Positions 18,507-26,798 of a DNA stretch of 64,000 bases are shown here, piece by piece. The stretch's first letter is position 1. Every line of letters begins with the position of its first letter. A model generated the notes under the pieces. The model did not search any database. It was not told the DNA's origin and saw only the letters and a program-made list of their open reading frames with translations. This DNA is from an uncultured Eubacterium sp. (GTDB lineage Bacteria; Bacillota; Clostridia; Lachnospirales; Lachnospiraceae). The translations under genes and the position numbers were made by a program. The stretch lies in NCBI GenBank assembly GCA_934338065.1, contig CAKRGX010000003.1, forward strand, positions 62,001-126,000, given 5' to 3'.

Positions 18507-18740
18507 CGAAAACAATCATTAAAAAAAACGGAGTGCTTCTCCTAATTACCGCTTGTATTCTGGCAACTGCCGGTAGCAATGCCGTTACCTGTCAGGCAAA
18601 AATGAACACATGGACCCAGTTAGAACGTAATGAAAACGTATGGCAGCAGTGAAAGGTAATACCGCTTATGTTCAGTGGTACAACCAGGAAGGTGACGCCC
18701 ATTTGTATTCCGTTAATATCAAAACTGGAAAAAGAAAAGC
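18507..18740 (+). pseudogene. Remnant of a secreted protein gene (frameshifted, truncated, no start)
   Basis: Directly after proS an uninterrupted frame encodes a convincing signal peptide (KKNGVLLLITACILATAG, then VTCQA) and about 20 mature residues ending ENVWQQ and a stop. A second frame takes up at VKGNTAYVQWYN and continues to KTGKRKAA before the hairpin. No ATG/GTG/TTG with a ribosome site precedes the first part. The strand pattern hints at a beta-propeller or YD-type extracellular repeat but is too short to name. It most likely is a degraded gene. Confidence 0.5.
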
Positions 18741-18780
18741 AGCCGATTTAACTATCGTTTTCTTCGTTAAATCGGCTGCT
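18738..18780 (-). terminator. Terminator of the CarD-like gene (may also stop proS)
   Basis: Perfect 15-bp stem, AGCAGCCGATTTAAC (18738-18752) and complement (18766-18780), 13-nt loop. On the minus strand TTTTCTTTTTCC follows, a good T tract; on the plus strand CTATTAT follows, a poor one. Confidence 0.88.
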
Positions 18781-18803
18781 CTATTATGCCGTTATAAAAC
18801 CAG

Positions 18804-19301
18804 CTATTCACCACGTACATGTGCGATAAAATAACTTTCCGCTTCCCCACGTGTCATCTCAAGAGGAATTGCAAGTTCGCCAAATAGGTTGTCCTCTGCC
18901 ATATGCAGATAACGCTCATCACTTGTCGTTGCCTTTTTTCCAATTTTGATTCGTTCCTGATTTCTCTGATATGATGTTTTTATGAGACGAATCCACTGCC
19001 GGCTGTCACAGGAACGAAGTGCTTCCTTATACACTTCCTCCCTTTTCTTATCATTCTCTACCCAAAGAGTCTCAATCTCATCCCATTCCTTAAGAAGCAT
19101 TTCTGCCTCTTTTCTCGTCATAACAGAACGGGTTACCACTTTCTTGCTATCGGTTGGTACAAATAATTTGCTGCCTGAGGTGTAGATGGGAACTAATGTA
19201 TAATACGTTCTCTGCTTACCTCCCATATCCATAATTTCTATCGATTCCACTCTGCAGACACCACTATTACCATGCACAACATAGTCTCCTACTTCAAACA
19301 A
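18804..19301 (-). CDS. CarD family transcriptional regulator
   Basis: 165 residues. N-terminus FEVGDYVVHGNSGVCRVE is the CarD/TRCF RNA-polymerase-interacting Tudor-like domain, followed by a helical C-terminal part (KEAEMLLKEWDEIE and beyond). Known family role: binds the RNA polymerase beta subunit and stabilises open complexes at promoters, affecting rRNA and other genes. Start is TTG at 19301, preceded by AGGATGG; the only nearby ATG is out of frame, and the family N-terminus begins exactly here. Followed by a strong terminator. Confidence 0.9.
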   Translation of the reverse strand: MFEVGDYVVHGNSGVCRVESIEIMDMGGKQRTYYTLVPIYTSGSKLFVPTDSKKVVTRSVMTRKEAEMLLKEWDEIETLWVENDKKREEVYKEALRSCDSRQWIRLIKTSYQRNQERIKIGKKATTSDERYLHMAEDNLFGELAIPLEMTRGEAESYFIAHVRGE

Positions 19302-19446
19302 GCCAATCCATCCTTTCTGTCGCCTGCGCTACGACTCTAAAATAACGCCATGTGTACTACATAATAATAGTATACCACTTTTTTCCATTTTTCGTAAGAC
19401 TTTTTGAAAAAGTTTGAATATTTGAATGTATTGGGTATATTTTTCT

Positions 19447-19872
19447 TTACGCACCTATCATGAAAGAGATTTCAGCTTCAGCCGCTAATTTGCCATCAAC
19501 TGTGGCAACTGCCTTGCCGACACCCATAGGTCCTTTACATTTGATGATCTCTGTTTCCAGACGGACCACATCACCCGGTACTACCTGCTTGCGGAATTTT
19601 GCATTTTTTATCCCGCCAAAAAAGGCAAGTTTCCCCTTATTTCCCTCCAAAGACAAGATAGCTACTGCACCAACCTGTGCCAATGCTTCTATCAAAAGCA
19701 CCCCCGGCATAACCGGATATTCAGGAAAATGTCCCTGAAAAAACGGTTCATTAGCTGTAACATTTTTATATCCAACAGCTTTAACTCCCGGCTCCATTTC
19801 CTCAATACGATCTACCAGCAGAAAGGGATATCGGTGAGGTATTATTTTTTTTATCTCATTTATATCTAACAT
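19447..19872 (-). CDS. fabZ: 3-hydroxyacyl-ACP dehydratase FabZ
   Basis: Dehydrates 3-hydroxyacyl-ACP to trans-2-enoyl-ACP in type II fatty acid synthesis. 141 residues, typical. Hot-dog fold motifs [10 protein letters not shown] and [13 protein letters not shown] (catalytic His and the Glu in LLIEALAQ). Last gene of the acpP-fabD-fabG-fabF-fabZ cluster, 41 nt after fabF. No enoyl reductase (fabK/fabI), fabH or acc genes accompany it here, so those must lie elsewhere. Confidence 0.96.
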   Translation of the reverse strand: MLDINEIKKIIPHRYPFLLVDRIEEMEPGVKAVGYKNVTANEPFFQGHFPEYPVMPGVLLIEALAQVGAVAILSLEGNKGKLAFFGGIKNAKFRKQVVPGDVVRLETEIIKCKGPMGVGKAVATVDGKLAAEAEISFMIGA

Positions 19873-19913
19873 AAGAATTCTCCATTCCCGACCATTTTCT
19901 CAATGAACCAACA

Positions 19914-21155
19914 CTATTTATCTGCGTAAGCTTTGAAAATCAATACTGCGTTATGTCCACCAAAACCAAGTGAGTTACTCATGGCAACGTTTACTTCTGT
20001 CTCAACAGCTTCTTTCGGGCAGTCCAGATCACATTCCGGATCCTGATTAACAAGTCCGACATTCGCATGTACATAATTCTCATTAATTGCTTTCACACAA
20101 GTAATAGCTTCCACACCTCCTGCTGCACCAAGAAGATGTCCCACCATTGATTTGGTCGAATTGACTTTGCAGTTATATGCCGCATCGCCCATTGCCAGTT
20201 TGATTGCTTTTGTCTCAAAAGCATCATTCATATGCGTACTTGTTCCATGTGCATTAATATAATCAATATCTTCCGGATCAATTCCGGCATCTTTGATTGC
20301 AAACTCAATTGCCTTTGCGTCACCACTTCCATCCTCAATCGGAGCTGTCACATGATGAGCATCTGCACTTGCACCGTATCCTATTACTTCAGCGTAAATT
20401 TTAGCTCCACGGGCCTTGGCATGTTCCAGTTCTTCCAACACAAGAATACCGGCCCCCTCGCCCATAACAAATCCACCACGGTCAACATCAAACGGAATAG
20501 AAGCACGTTTGGGATCATCCGTTGTATTCAATGCATTCAGTCCCGTAAATCCAGCTACGCCAATCTCTGTAATAGCACCTTCTGCACCTCCTGCTACCAT
20601 CACATCTGCCTCACCATACTGAATGGAACGGAATCCCTCACCAATACAGTGTGTACCCGTTGCACACGCTGTTACAACATTAATATTCTTTCCTTTTAAG
20701 CCAAATTGAATCGAAATATTACCTGCCGCCATATTAGAAATCAGCATAGGGATCATCAATGGTGCTACACGGTTAGGACCTTTTTCAACAAGTTTCATAT
20801 AATTAGTCTGAACACACTGAAGACTTCCAATACCACAACCCACACTGCAGCCTGTCATATAAGGATCCTCTTTTTCCATATCTAGTCCGCTGTCCTCTAA
20901 CGCTTCCTTTGCAGCAGCTACCGCGTATTTAGAAAAATCCTCCATGCGGCGTGCTGATTTTTTATCAATACCATACGCTGTAATGTCAAAATTTTTTACT
21001 TCTGCTGCCAGATGAGCTTTATATCCCGTTGTATCAAATTTCGTAATCGGTCCAATTCCTACGGTCTTCTTCTTTACGTTTTCCCAAAACTCCTCTACAC
21101 TGTTACCAATCGGGGTAATAGCTCCCATACCGGTAACAACTACTCTTCTACTCAT
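19914..21155 (-). CDS. fabF: 3-oxoacyl-ACP synthase II FabF
   Basis: Condenses malonyl-ACP with acyl-ACP, elongating the chain. 413 residues from ATG 21155 (GGGAGG 9 nt upstream); ATG 21161 is only 3 nt from that site. Catalytic triad visible: Cys in VTACATGTHCIGEG, His in NAHGTSTHMND, His in KSMVGHLLGAAG. C-terminal GFGGHNAVL loop intact. Same operon as fabG (47 nt gap) and fabZ. Confidence 0.96.
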   Translation of the reverse strand: MSRRVVVTGMGAITPIGNSVEEFWENVKKKTVGIGPITKFDTTGYKAHLAAEVKNFDITAYGIDKKSARRMEDFSKYAVAAAKEALEDSGLDMEKEDPYMTGCSVGCGIGSLQCVQTNYMKLVEKGPNRVAPLMIPMLISNMAAGNISIQFGLKGKNINVVTACATGTHCIGEGFRSIQYGEADVMVAGGAEGAITEIGVAGFTGLNALNTTDDPKRASIPFDVDRGGFVMGEGAGILVLEELEHAKARGAKIYAEVIGYGASADAHHVTAPIEDGSGDAKAIEFAIKDAGIDPEDIDYINAHGTSTHMNDAFETKAIKLAMGDAAYNCKVNSTKSMVGHLLGAAGGVEAITCVKAINENYVHANVGLVNQDPECDLDCPKEAVETEVNVAMSNSLGFGGHNAVLIFKAYADK

Positions 21156-21202
21156 GCTCATAATCCTCCCTTATTTTATTTTCTGTTCAATCTCTGCCGA
21201 AC

Positions 21203-21946
21203 CTACATAGCTAAGCCGCCATCTACACATAACACCTGTCCCGTAATATATTTCGCTTTATCCGATGCCAGAAATACTACTGTCTCTGCGATATCCTCTA
21301 CTTCACCAAAGTGACCTAACGGAATTGTCTTGCAAGCCTCTTCTTTTACTGTTTCTGATAATTTATCTGTCATCTCCGTTGCAATGAAGCCTGGAGCGAT
21401 TGCATTTACCGTTATTCCACGCGAGGACAATTCTTTCGCAACAGCTTTTGTAAGTCCAATAACACCTGCCTTTGATGCAGAATAATTCGCCTGCCCCATA
21501 TTGCCAACAATACCGGATACCGACGCCATGTTGATAATACGCCCCTGACGTTGTTTCATCATTGGACGCGTAACAAATTTTATACCATTAAACACTCCTG
21601 CCAGATTCGTCTGAATCACATCCTGAAACTCTTCCTCTGACATTTTCATGATAAGGTTGTCCCTTGTAATGCCGGCATTATTTACTAAAATATCAATACG
21701 GCCATATTCTTTTACAACACCGGCAAAAAACTCTTTCGCCTGTTCAAAATCGCTCACATTGCATTGAATCGCAACGGCTTTTCCTCCGTTTTGCTCTATC
21801 TCAGCAACCACCTGGTCTGCTCTTTCTTTTGAACCATTGTAATTTACGACTACCTTAGCACCTTCACGCGCCAGTGCCAAAGCTACTCCTCTGCCAATGC
21901 CACGGCTGGCTCCTGTTACCACTGCAATCTTGTCTTCCAATAACAT
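21203..21946 (-). CDS. fabG: 3-oxoacyl-ACP reductase FabG
   Basis: NADPH-dependent SDR reducing 3-oxoacyl-ACP. 247 residues from ATG 21946 with GGAGG 5 nt upstream; the TTG at 21958 is the ribosome site itself. Motifs: [10 protein letters not shown] (cofactor), [14 protein letters not shown], Ser in [16 protein letters not shown] active Tyr/Lys, C-terminal [12 protein letters not shown]. Fourth step partner of fabD and fabF in this operon. A second, more distant SDR lies at 57678-58421. Confidence 0.96.
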   Translation of the reverse strand: MLLEDKIAVVTGASRGIGRGVALALAREGAKVVVNYNGSKERADQVVAEIEQNGGKAVAIQCNVSDFEQAKEFFAGVVKEYGRIDILVNNAGITRDNLIMKMSEEEFQDVIQTNLAGVFNGIKFVTRPMMKQRQGRIINMASVSGIVGNMGQANYSASKAGVIGLTKAVAKELSSRGITVNAIAPGFIATEMTDKLSETVKEEACKTIPLGHFGEVEDIAETVVFLASDKAKYITGQVLCVDGGLAM

Positions 21947-21970
21947 ATTTTCCTCCAATCACACAACGCC

Positions 21971-22906
21971 TTATGCTTGTAAGGTCTCCACGACTTTATC
22001 TATATCTTCCATCGTTGCTACATTATACGTCGTCAACTCTTTGCCAATTGCTTTTGCAATTTTTTTATTAAATCCGGCAAGAGTTCTTCCCGGTCCGATT
22101 TCAATAAAAGTATCTACTCCATCAGCAACCATAGCCTCAACCGACTGCTGCCAGCGTACGGAGTTGCTTACCTGTTTTACAAGAAGTGGTTTGATATCTT
22201 CTTTCCCTGTTATGTAAGAAGCATTTACATTTGCCACATAAGGAATCTGTGGTTTTTCAATCGTAAGTTCATCTAACACTTTCTGCAGTTTCTCTCCTGC
22301 TCCAGTGAGAAGACTGGAATGAAACGGGCCACTGACATTAAGTAAAACAGCTCTCCTGGCACCTGCCTCTTTTAACTTATCTGCTGCTTTTTTTACCTGT
22401 TCTGTCTCTCCGGATATTACAATCTGACCCGGGCAATTATAGTTTGCCACCTGTACCTGATCAAACTCTTCAATATTCTTATCAATCGTCTCAGCATCCA
22501 TTCCAAGTATCGCAGCCATTCCTCCTTCACCAGCCGGAACTTCCTCCTGCATATAGATACCTCTCTTACGTACTGCTTTTGCAGCGTCTATATAGTTCAT
22601 GGATCCTGCTGCAACCAGCGCGCAATACTCACCAAGGCTCAAACCTGCTGCTACATCTGCTTTTATTCCGCGGGTCTTTAATTCCTCCATGATTGCCACG
22701 CTTGTTGTTAATAGACATACCTGTGTAAATTCCGTTATATTAATATCATTATTTTCTTCAAAACATAATGCCTTTAGATCCAGCCCAACAGCTTCACTTG
22801 CTTTGTCAAAAACCTCCTTTGCTACAGATGAATTGTCATATACATCTTTACCCATTCCTACGGTCTGTGCTCCCTGTCCAGGGAAAACAAATGCTATCTT
22901 ACTCAT
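21971..22906 (-). CDS. fabD: Malonyl-CoA:ACP transacylase FabD
   Basis: Loads malonyl onto ACP. 311 residues from ATG 22906 (GGAGG 5 nt upstream); the open frame extends 27 codons further with no ribosome site. Begins KIAFVFPGQGAQTVGMG, the family signature. The nucleophile Ser sits in GLSLGEYCALV, where the usual GHSLGE has Leu for His, a variant I recall as common in clostridia. Catalytic His is in VSGPFHSSLL. Preceded by a 160-nt gap from acpP that contains a hairpin. Confidence 0.95.
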   Translation of the reverse strand: MSKIAFVFPGQGAQTVGMGKDVYDNSSVAKEVFDKASEAVGLDLKALCFEENNDINITEFTQVCLLTTSVAIMEELKTRGIKADVAAGLSLGEYCALVAAGSMNYIDAAKAVRKRGIYMQEEVPAGEGGMAAILGMDAETIDKNIEEFDQVQVANYNCPGQIVISGETEQVKKAADKLKEAGARRAVLLNVSGPFHSSLLTGAGEKLQKVLDELTIEKPQIPYVANVNASYITGKEDIKPLLVKQVSNSVRWQQSVEAMVADGVDTFIEIGPGRTLAGFNKKIAKAIGKELTTYNVATMEDIDKVVETLQA

Positions 22907-22997
22907 ATTTACCTCCACTGCCAACATCCATATGATCTGACGTATTGATGTTCGTTTTAAATTTGACCTATGGTCATTCTTTCCCATACTAGCAGAA

Positions 22998-23030
22998 ACA
23001 CCAAGTAAGGCAAAACTACCCTCTTGGTGT
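22998..23030 (-). other. Hairpin between acpP and fabD (attenuator or RNA processing site)
   Basis: ACACCAAG (22998-23005) and its complement CTTGGTGT (23023-23030). On the minus strand only TTTCTG follows, so termination would be partial at best. Placed so that it could let acpP be made in excess over the fab enzymes. Confidence 0.45.
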
Positions 23031-23067
23031 CAATGCTATCCTATTTACGGGATTATGTGCAATTTGT

Positions 23068-23298
23068 TTACTCTACACCTTTACTCTTCAAGAAATTAAT
23101 TACGTCACCTACAGTGTTGATGCTCTCAAGATCATCTGTAGGAATCTCAACATCATACTCTTCTTCGAGGGCCATGATCAACTCGTAAAGGTCGAGAGAA
23201 TCTGCTCCTAAATCATCTTTGAAAGAAGAAGCTTCTGTGATGCTGTCTGCATCCACGCTTAACTGATCAGCGATAAGTTCCTGCATTTTTTCTAACAT
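23068..23298 (-). CDS. acpP: Acyl carrier protein
   Basis: Carrier of growing acyl chains through 4'-phosphopantetheine. 76 residues from ATG 23298 (AAGGAG 7 nt upstream). DDLGADSLDLYELIMALEE contains the modified Ser in DSLD. Acidic four-helix bundle of standard size. First gene of the fab operon, behind a consensus promoter and a 16-bp inverted repeat. Confidence 0.96.
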   Translation of the reverse strand: MLEKMQELIADQLSVDADSITEASSFKDDLGADSLDLYELIMALEEEYDVEIPTDDLESINTVGDVINFLKSKGVE

Positions 23299-23335
23299 AA
23301 TACTATTTCTCCTTTTTACTATAATCTTTTTTATA

Positions 23336-23351
23336 TTCAAAACACTTTGAA
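23336..23351. promoter_or_regulatory. Inverted repeat, candidate operator of the fab operon
   Basis: TTCAAA-ACAC-TTTGAA, perfect 6-bp arms, lying at about +3 to +18 relative to the start predicted from the acpP promoter. Position fits a repressor site. It resembles AT-rich fatty-acid regulator sites in general layout but is not an exact FapR or FabT consensus. Confidence 0.45.
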
Positions 23352-23360
23352 ACACAATGT

Positions 23361-23389
23361 ATTCTATCCTAAAATATACTTTTTGTCAA
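23361..23389 (-). promoter_or_regulatory. Sigma-A promoter of acpP-fabDGFZ
   Basis: Minus strand TTGACA (23389-23384), 17-bp spacer, TAGAAT (23366-23361). Confidence 0.87.
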
Positions 23390-23446
23390 GATTGTGGCTC
23401 CATCCGATAAAAATATGCGATAAAAATAAGTTATGTGCCTGTCCAC

Positions 23447-23719
23447 TTACTTATAAAAATCTGCTACTGCAGTACTGAACTCACGCATATCATGCTCGCG
23501 TAGAATCATAGGCGCCACATCAGGATTCGAATGATTGGCTCTAAGCCATTCAGCAAGAATTGCCTTCTCATCTTCATATAACTTTTTCTCTTTCAGACGC
23601 ATATAATAAGCATCATTCTGTAAACTTTCCAACATATTCAGCGCTTTCCAAAATGCCTTATTCACATCCTCAAGATCTCTTGCAAATTCAATAATTGCAC
23701 TTAATTCTTTTCCATCCAT
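23447..23719 (-). CDS. Small soluble protein of unknown function
   Basis: 90 residues from ATG 23719 (a TTG sits one codon earlier). Predicted all-helical and charged: ELSAIIEFARDLEDVNKAFW, then LKEKKLYEDEKAILAEWL, ending VADFYK. No signal peptide, no membrane segment, no motif I recognise. It lies between the fab promoter and the tRNA gene and points the same way as the fab operon. Base use and codon pattern look like the neighbours, so it is probably real. Confidence 0.65.
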   Translation of the reverse strand: MDGKELSAIIEFARDLEDVNKAFWKALNMLESLQNDAYYMRLKEKKLYEDEKAILAEWLRANHSNPDVAPMILREHDMREFSTAVADFYK

Positions 23720-23873
23720 CAACTCTCGCTACCTTTCACAAATTCATAGTGCTATTGTATCATATCTGGCGGGAAAATACAAATAGGTTTGTTTCATTGT
23801 TTCCGATCCATACAAACACAATTCGTTTCAAAACTTCCTCTTTCATTAAAAAAGGACAAACGAACTTTTCTAT

Positions 23874-23910
23874 AAAAAAAGGTCAGACAGAATACTCTGT
23901 CCAACCTATA
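23874..23910 (-). terminator. Terminator of tRNA-Thr
   Basis: Minus strand stem AGGTTGGACAGA / TCTGTCTGACCT (with two wobble pairs), 4-nt loop, then seven T. Directly after the tRNA. Confidence 0.88.
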
Positions 23911-23916
23911 ATTTAC

Positions 23917-23989
23917 AGCTTCGAAAGGGACTTGAACCCTCGACCCCTTCATTACGAGTGAAGTGCTCTACCGACTGAGCTATCGAAGC
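23917..23989 (-). tRNA. tRNA-Thr (anticodon CGT)
   Basis: 73-nt cloverleaf on the minus strand. Acceptor arm GCTTCGA (23989-23983) pairs with TCGAAGC (23924-23918); discriminator T at 23917; no encoded CCA. D-arm GCTC/GAGC, anticodon stem CTTCA/TGAAG around loop CTCGTAA, so the anticodon is CGT, reading ACG. T-arm GAGGG TTCAAGT CCCTT, with a G-T pair. Confidence 0.95.
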
Positions 23990-24049
23990 GCTATAAAAAT
24001 CAACAGTAATATAATACTATAAACCTCTTTACTATGTCAACCATAAAAT

Positions 24050-24108
24050 TTTGAAAACTTGGTGCAAAGGTGCGATCTGTTGTATAGATCCATCTCTTTA
24101 CACCAAGT
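24050..24108 (-). terminator. Terminator of htpG
   Basis: Arms ACTTGGTG(T/C)AAAG at 24108-24096 and 24069-24057 with one mismatch and a 26-nt loop, then TTTTCAAAATTTT on the minus strand. Confidence 0.75.
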
Positions 24109-24140
24109 TGTCACTCTATCCTTTTCTTACAATACCTATT

Positions 24141-26171
24141 TTATTTTGCCAGCAACATCATAATTGCATTGCTTCTCTCGATAAATTCGCTCATCTTATC
24201 AGCAGCCAATGGCTGATGACTGATCATAGCAAGATCATACAACTGCTTGCAGAACATATCCGTATTTTCGCCCTCTGTATGAGCAAGCAGATATTTCACC
24301 AGTTCATTATTAGCATTCAAAACAAGAGTCTGTCCCATGTCACTCATGTCCATGCCGCCCATACCATTAGCGGAATACATTTTCATCATATCCTGCATAC
24401 GGCGGGATTCCTCTGACAATGTGATCATTGAAGATACTTTGTCATTTTTCAGCATCTCCACCTTAACAGCCAGCTGCTCCTTGCCAGTTGCTTTGCGGAA
24501 CAACTTCTCTAGTGTCTCCGTATCTTCTTTCAATTTATCCTCATCACCAGCTTCTTTGAACGCCTCCGTCAGGTCTGCATCAATACGCTGGAATTTTACG
24601 TTATCATCACCAGCTTCCAGAGCCGATACAAATGGCTGGTCTATATTATGCAGAAGGACAACCGCATTCATATCCTGCTCACGGAACATCTTGACATACT
24701 GACTCTGCTGCTGTAGATCTGTCACATAATAAACCGTCTTTTTCGGTGGTTCCTCAACGCCATCCTTATCTTCTTCACCTTCTTTTACAACTTCGGCTTC
24801 TACTTCCGGTTCCGGAATTGTATCAAGGTACTCCTTCAGTGTGCTGTATTTATCATCCAGATCCTTAAACAATACATAGTCTTTGATCTTTTCTTTGAAT
24901 TTCTCGTCTTTCAGACAGCCAAATTTGATAAACGGACTGATATCATCCCAGTATTTTTCATAATTTTCACGATCCACCTTGCACATACCAGATAACTTAT
25001 CTGCCACTTTCTTTGTAATATAATCAGAAATCTTTTTAACAAAGCCATCATTCTGCAATGCGCTGCGGCTTACATTCAATGGCAGATCCGGACAATCAAT
25101 AACACCTTTTAACAAAAGCAGAAATTCAGGAATAACTTCTTTGATATTATCTGCGATAAATACCTGATTATTATATAATTTAATCATTCCCTCAATATTT
25201 TCATATTCCAGATTTACCTTTGGGAAGTATAAAATCCCCTTCAGATTAAACGGATAATCCATATTCAGGTGAATCCAGAATAACGGCTCACGATAATCAT
25301 TAAATACCTTACGGTAAAAGGCCTTATATTCTTCATCGGTACATTCGTTTGGATGTTTTGACCATAAAGGATGTATATCGCTGATGGAAACCGGGCGTTT
25401 CACGATCTTTGTCTTTTTGACCGGTTCTTTTTGATCTTCACCCTCTTTTGCCTCTTTGGGTTCTTCAACAATCTCTTCTACTACCGTATCTTCATCTGTT
25501 ACTTCCTCGCTAGGGATTGTTTCATACTCTGTTTCAGCATTCGCTTTCGTAAGGAATATCTCAACAGGCATAAAGGAACAGTATTTTTCCAGCACCTCAC
25601 GAACTCTGTACTCATTTGCAAATTCGTAGCTGTCCTCGTTCAAGTGAAGTATGATCTGAGTACCTACCGTATCTTTATCACTCGGTCCCATCTCAAAAGT
25701 CAGACCGCCATCGGACTCCCAGTGAACAGCTTCTGCCCCTTCTTTGTATGACAAAGTATTGATCTCAGCGGAGTCAGCCACCATAAATACTGAATAAAAT
25801 CCAAGGCCAAAATGTCCGATAATCTGCTCATCATTTGCCTTATCTTTATATTTCTCCAAAAAATCAGCAGCTCCCGAGAACGCAATCTGATTAATGTATT
25901 CTTTCACCTCATCTGCTGTCATGCCCAGTCCGTTATCGGTAAACGTAATTGTCTTTTCTTCCGGGTTTACCTCAACATCAATTTTAGCTTTATAATCTTC
26001 CGGCAAAACTGCTTCACTCATAAGCTCAAGCTTTTTCAATTTGGTGATTGCATCACAGCCATTGCTGACTACCTCACGAATAAAAATATCATGGTCAGAG
26101 TATAACCATTTTTTAATAATAGGGAATATATTTTCCGAATTAATTGCTAAATTTCCTTGTTCATTTGTCAT
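24141..26171 (-). CDS. htpG: Chaperone HtpG (Hsp90 family) with acidic linker
   Basis: ATP-dependent dimeric chaperone. 676 residues from ATG 26171 (GGAGG 8 nt upstream). GHKL ATPase motifs: EVVSNGCDAITKL, DNGLGMTADEV, GHFGLGFYSVFMVA. Middle domain with NVSRSALQND. Longer than E. coli HtpG (624): residues ~213-258 form a Glu/Lys-rich charged linker between the ATPase and middle domains, and a second acidic loop lies near residue 475 (EPEVEAEVVKEGEED). Charged linkers are a hallmark of eukaryotic Hsp90 and shorter in most bacterial HtpG. Single gene with promoter and CIRCE, so heat-shock control by HrcA is expected. Confidence 0.96.
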   Translation of the reverse strand: MTNEQGNLAINSENIFPIIKKWLYSDHDIFIREVVSNGCDAITKLKKLELMSEAVLPEDYKAKIDVEVNPEEKTITFTDNGLGMTADEVKEYINQIAFSGAADFLEKYKDKANDEQIIGHFGLGFYSVFMVADSAEINTLSYKEGAEAVHWESDGGLTFEMGPSDKDTVGTQIILHLNEDSYEFANEYRVREVLEKYCSFMPVEIFLTKANAETEYETIPSEEVTDEDTVVEEIVEEPKEAKEGEDQKEPVKKTKIVKRPVSISDIHPLWSKHPNECTDEEYKAFYRKVFNDYREPLFWIHLNMDYPFNLKGILYFPKVNLEYENIEGMIKLYNNQVFIADNIKEVIPEFLLLLKGVIDCPDLPLNVSRSALQNDGFVKKISDYITKKVADKLSGMCKVDRENYEKYWDDISPFIKFGCLKDEKFKEKIKDYVLFKDLDDKYSTLKEYLDTIPEPEVEAEVVKEGEEDKDGVEEPPKKTVYYVTDLQQQSQYVKMFREQDMNAVVLLHNIDQPFVSALEAGDDNVKFQRIDADLTEAFKEAGDEDKLKEDTETLEKLFRKATGKEQLAVKVEMLKNDKVSSMITLSEESRRMQDMMKMYSANGMGGMDMSDMGQTLVLNANNELVKYLLAHTEGENTDMFCKQLYDLAMISHQPLAADKMSEFIERSNAIMMLLAK

Positions 26172-26214
26172 AGTATCAACCTCCAATTATTAACAAATTC
26201 ATTCTCTATTAGAT

Positions 26215-26243
26215 ACTATAACGCCAAAAAAACACAATGTCAA
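26215..26243 (-). promoter_or_regulatory. Sigma-A promoter of htpG
   Basis: Minus strand TTGACA (26243-26238), 17-bp spacer, TATAGT (26220-26215); start about 37 nt before the ATG. Confidence 0.87.
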
Positions 26244-26250
26244 GAAAAAT

Positions 26251-26277
26251 TTAGCACTCATTCTAATTGAGTGCTAA
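26251..26277. promoter_or_regulatory. CIRCE element (HrcA operator)
   Basis: Perfect TTAGCACTC-N9-GAGTGCTAA, identical to the classical CIRCE consensus. It lies 7 nt upstream of the htpG -35 and overlaps the last codons of the upstream gene (26258-26707), rather than sitting between promoter and start codon as is usual. Confidence 0.97.
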
Positions 26278-26707
26278 CAATATCATTCTTTTTTATAAAC
26301 TGAATACAACTATCGTCCCACTGCTGCTGCCATGCTCTGTCAAGTGTAAACGCCTTCTGCATATAGCCGGTAAACAAGTGAAGCTGCCCGCTTTCAAACT
26401 GGATGCGCATGGAGCCAACATCACCATTTACCATATAATGACAAAAATCCAGCTTCATTTTATGAGGAATTTTTCTTCCTTTTATCCATTCATATACAAA
26501 TGGCTTTAATTGCTTCCATGTAACAAGTCCGGTACTGTCTTCAACCTTCTCATCCGTATCATACCAGTCATCCTGTCTCCTGCCATCCGTATAAAATGTC
26601 GTAAATGTTGTAACTTCACATTCTCTCACATGAAACCTGTCAAACATGTCTTTTCCAAATAACCGCTCCATAAATTCTTTAACATTTTCTATCTGCAGTA
26701 CGATCAT
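26258..26707 (-). CDS. Conserved hypothetical protein, DUF5721-like
   Basis: 149 residues. Starts MIVLQIENVKEFMERLFGKDMFDRF; contains FTTFYTDGRRQDDWYDTDE and WKQLKPFVYEWIKG. This pattern resembles a family found in Lachnospiraceae that I recall as DUF5721; the link is from memory and not checked. No signal peptide or membrane helix. Function unknown. Its stop codon and last codons lie inside the CIRCE element of htpG, so the end of this gene is constrained by a regulatory site. Confidence 0.7.
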   Translation of the reverse strand: MIVLQIENVKEFMERLFGKDMFDRFHVRECEVTTFTTFYTDGRRQDDWYDTDEKVEDSTGLVTWKQLKPFVYEWIKGRKIPHKMKLDFCHYMVNGDVGSMRIQFESGQLHLFTGYMQKAFTLDRAWQQQWDDSCIQFIKKNDIVSTQLE

Positions 26708-26798
26708 ATCCGTATATTATCCTTTCTGTCTGCTTATACTACTATCGTTACTATCAACAAAACAAATTCCGTTTTTTCGGAAGAAGGGAGATTCTATC

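Noticed and set aside
19399..19413. ACTTTTTGAAAAAGT palindrome as terminator of the fab operon
   Set aside because: AT-only short stem with no clear loop and no T run after it on the minus strand.
20232..20699. 155-codon open frame on the plus strand opposite fabF
   Set aside because: Antisense shadow of a strongly conserved gene, no ribosome site, Cys/Ser-rich nonsense composition.
25371..25751. Hydrophobic Phe/Leu/Cys-rich plus-strand frame opposite htpG
   Set aside because: It mirrors the acidic linker codons of htpG; no start signal and no independent support.
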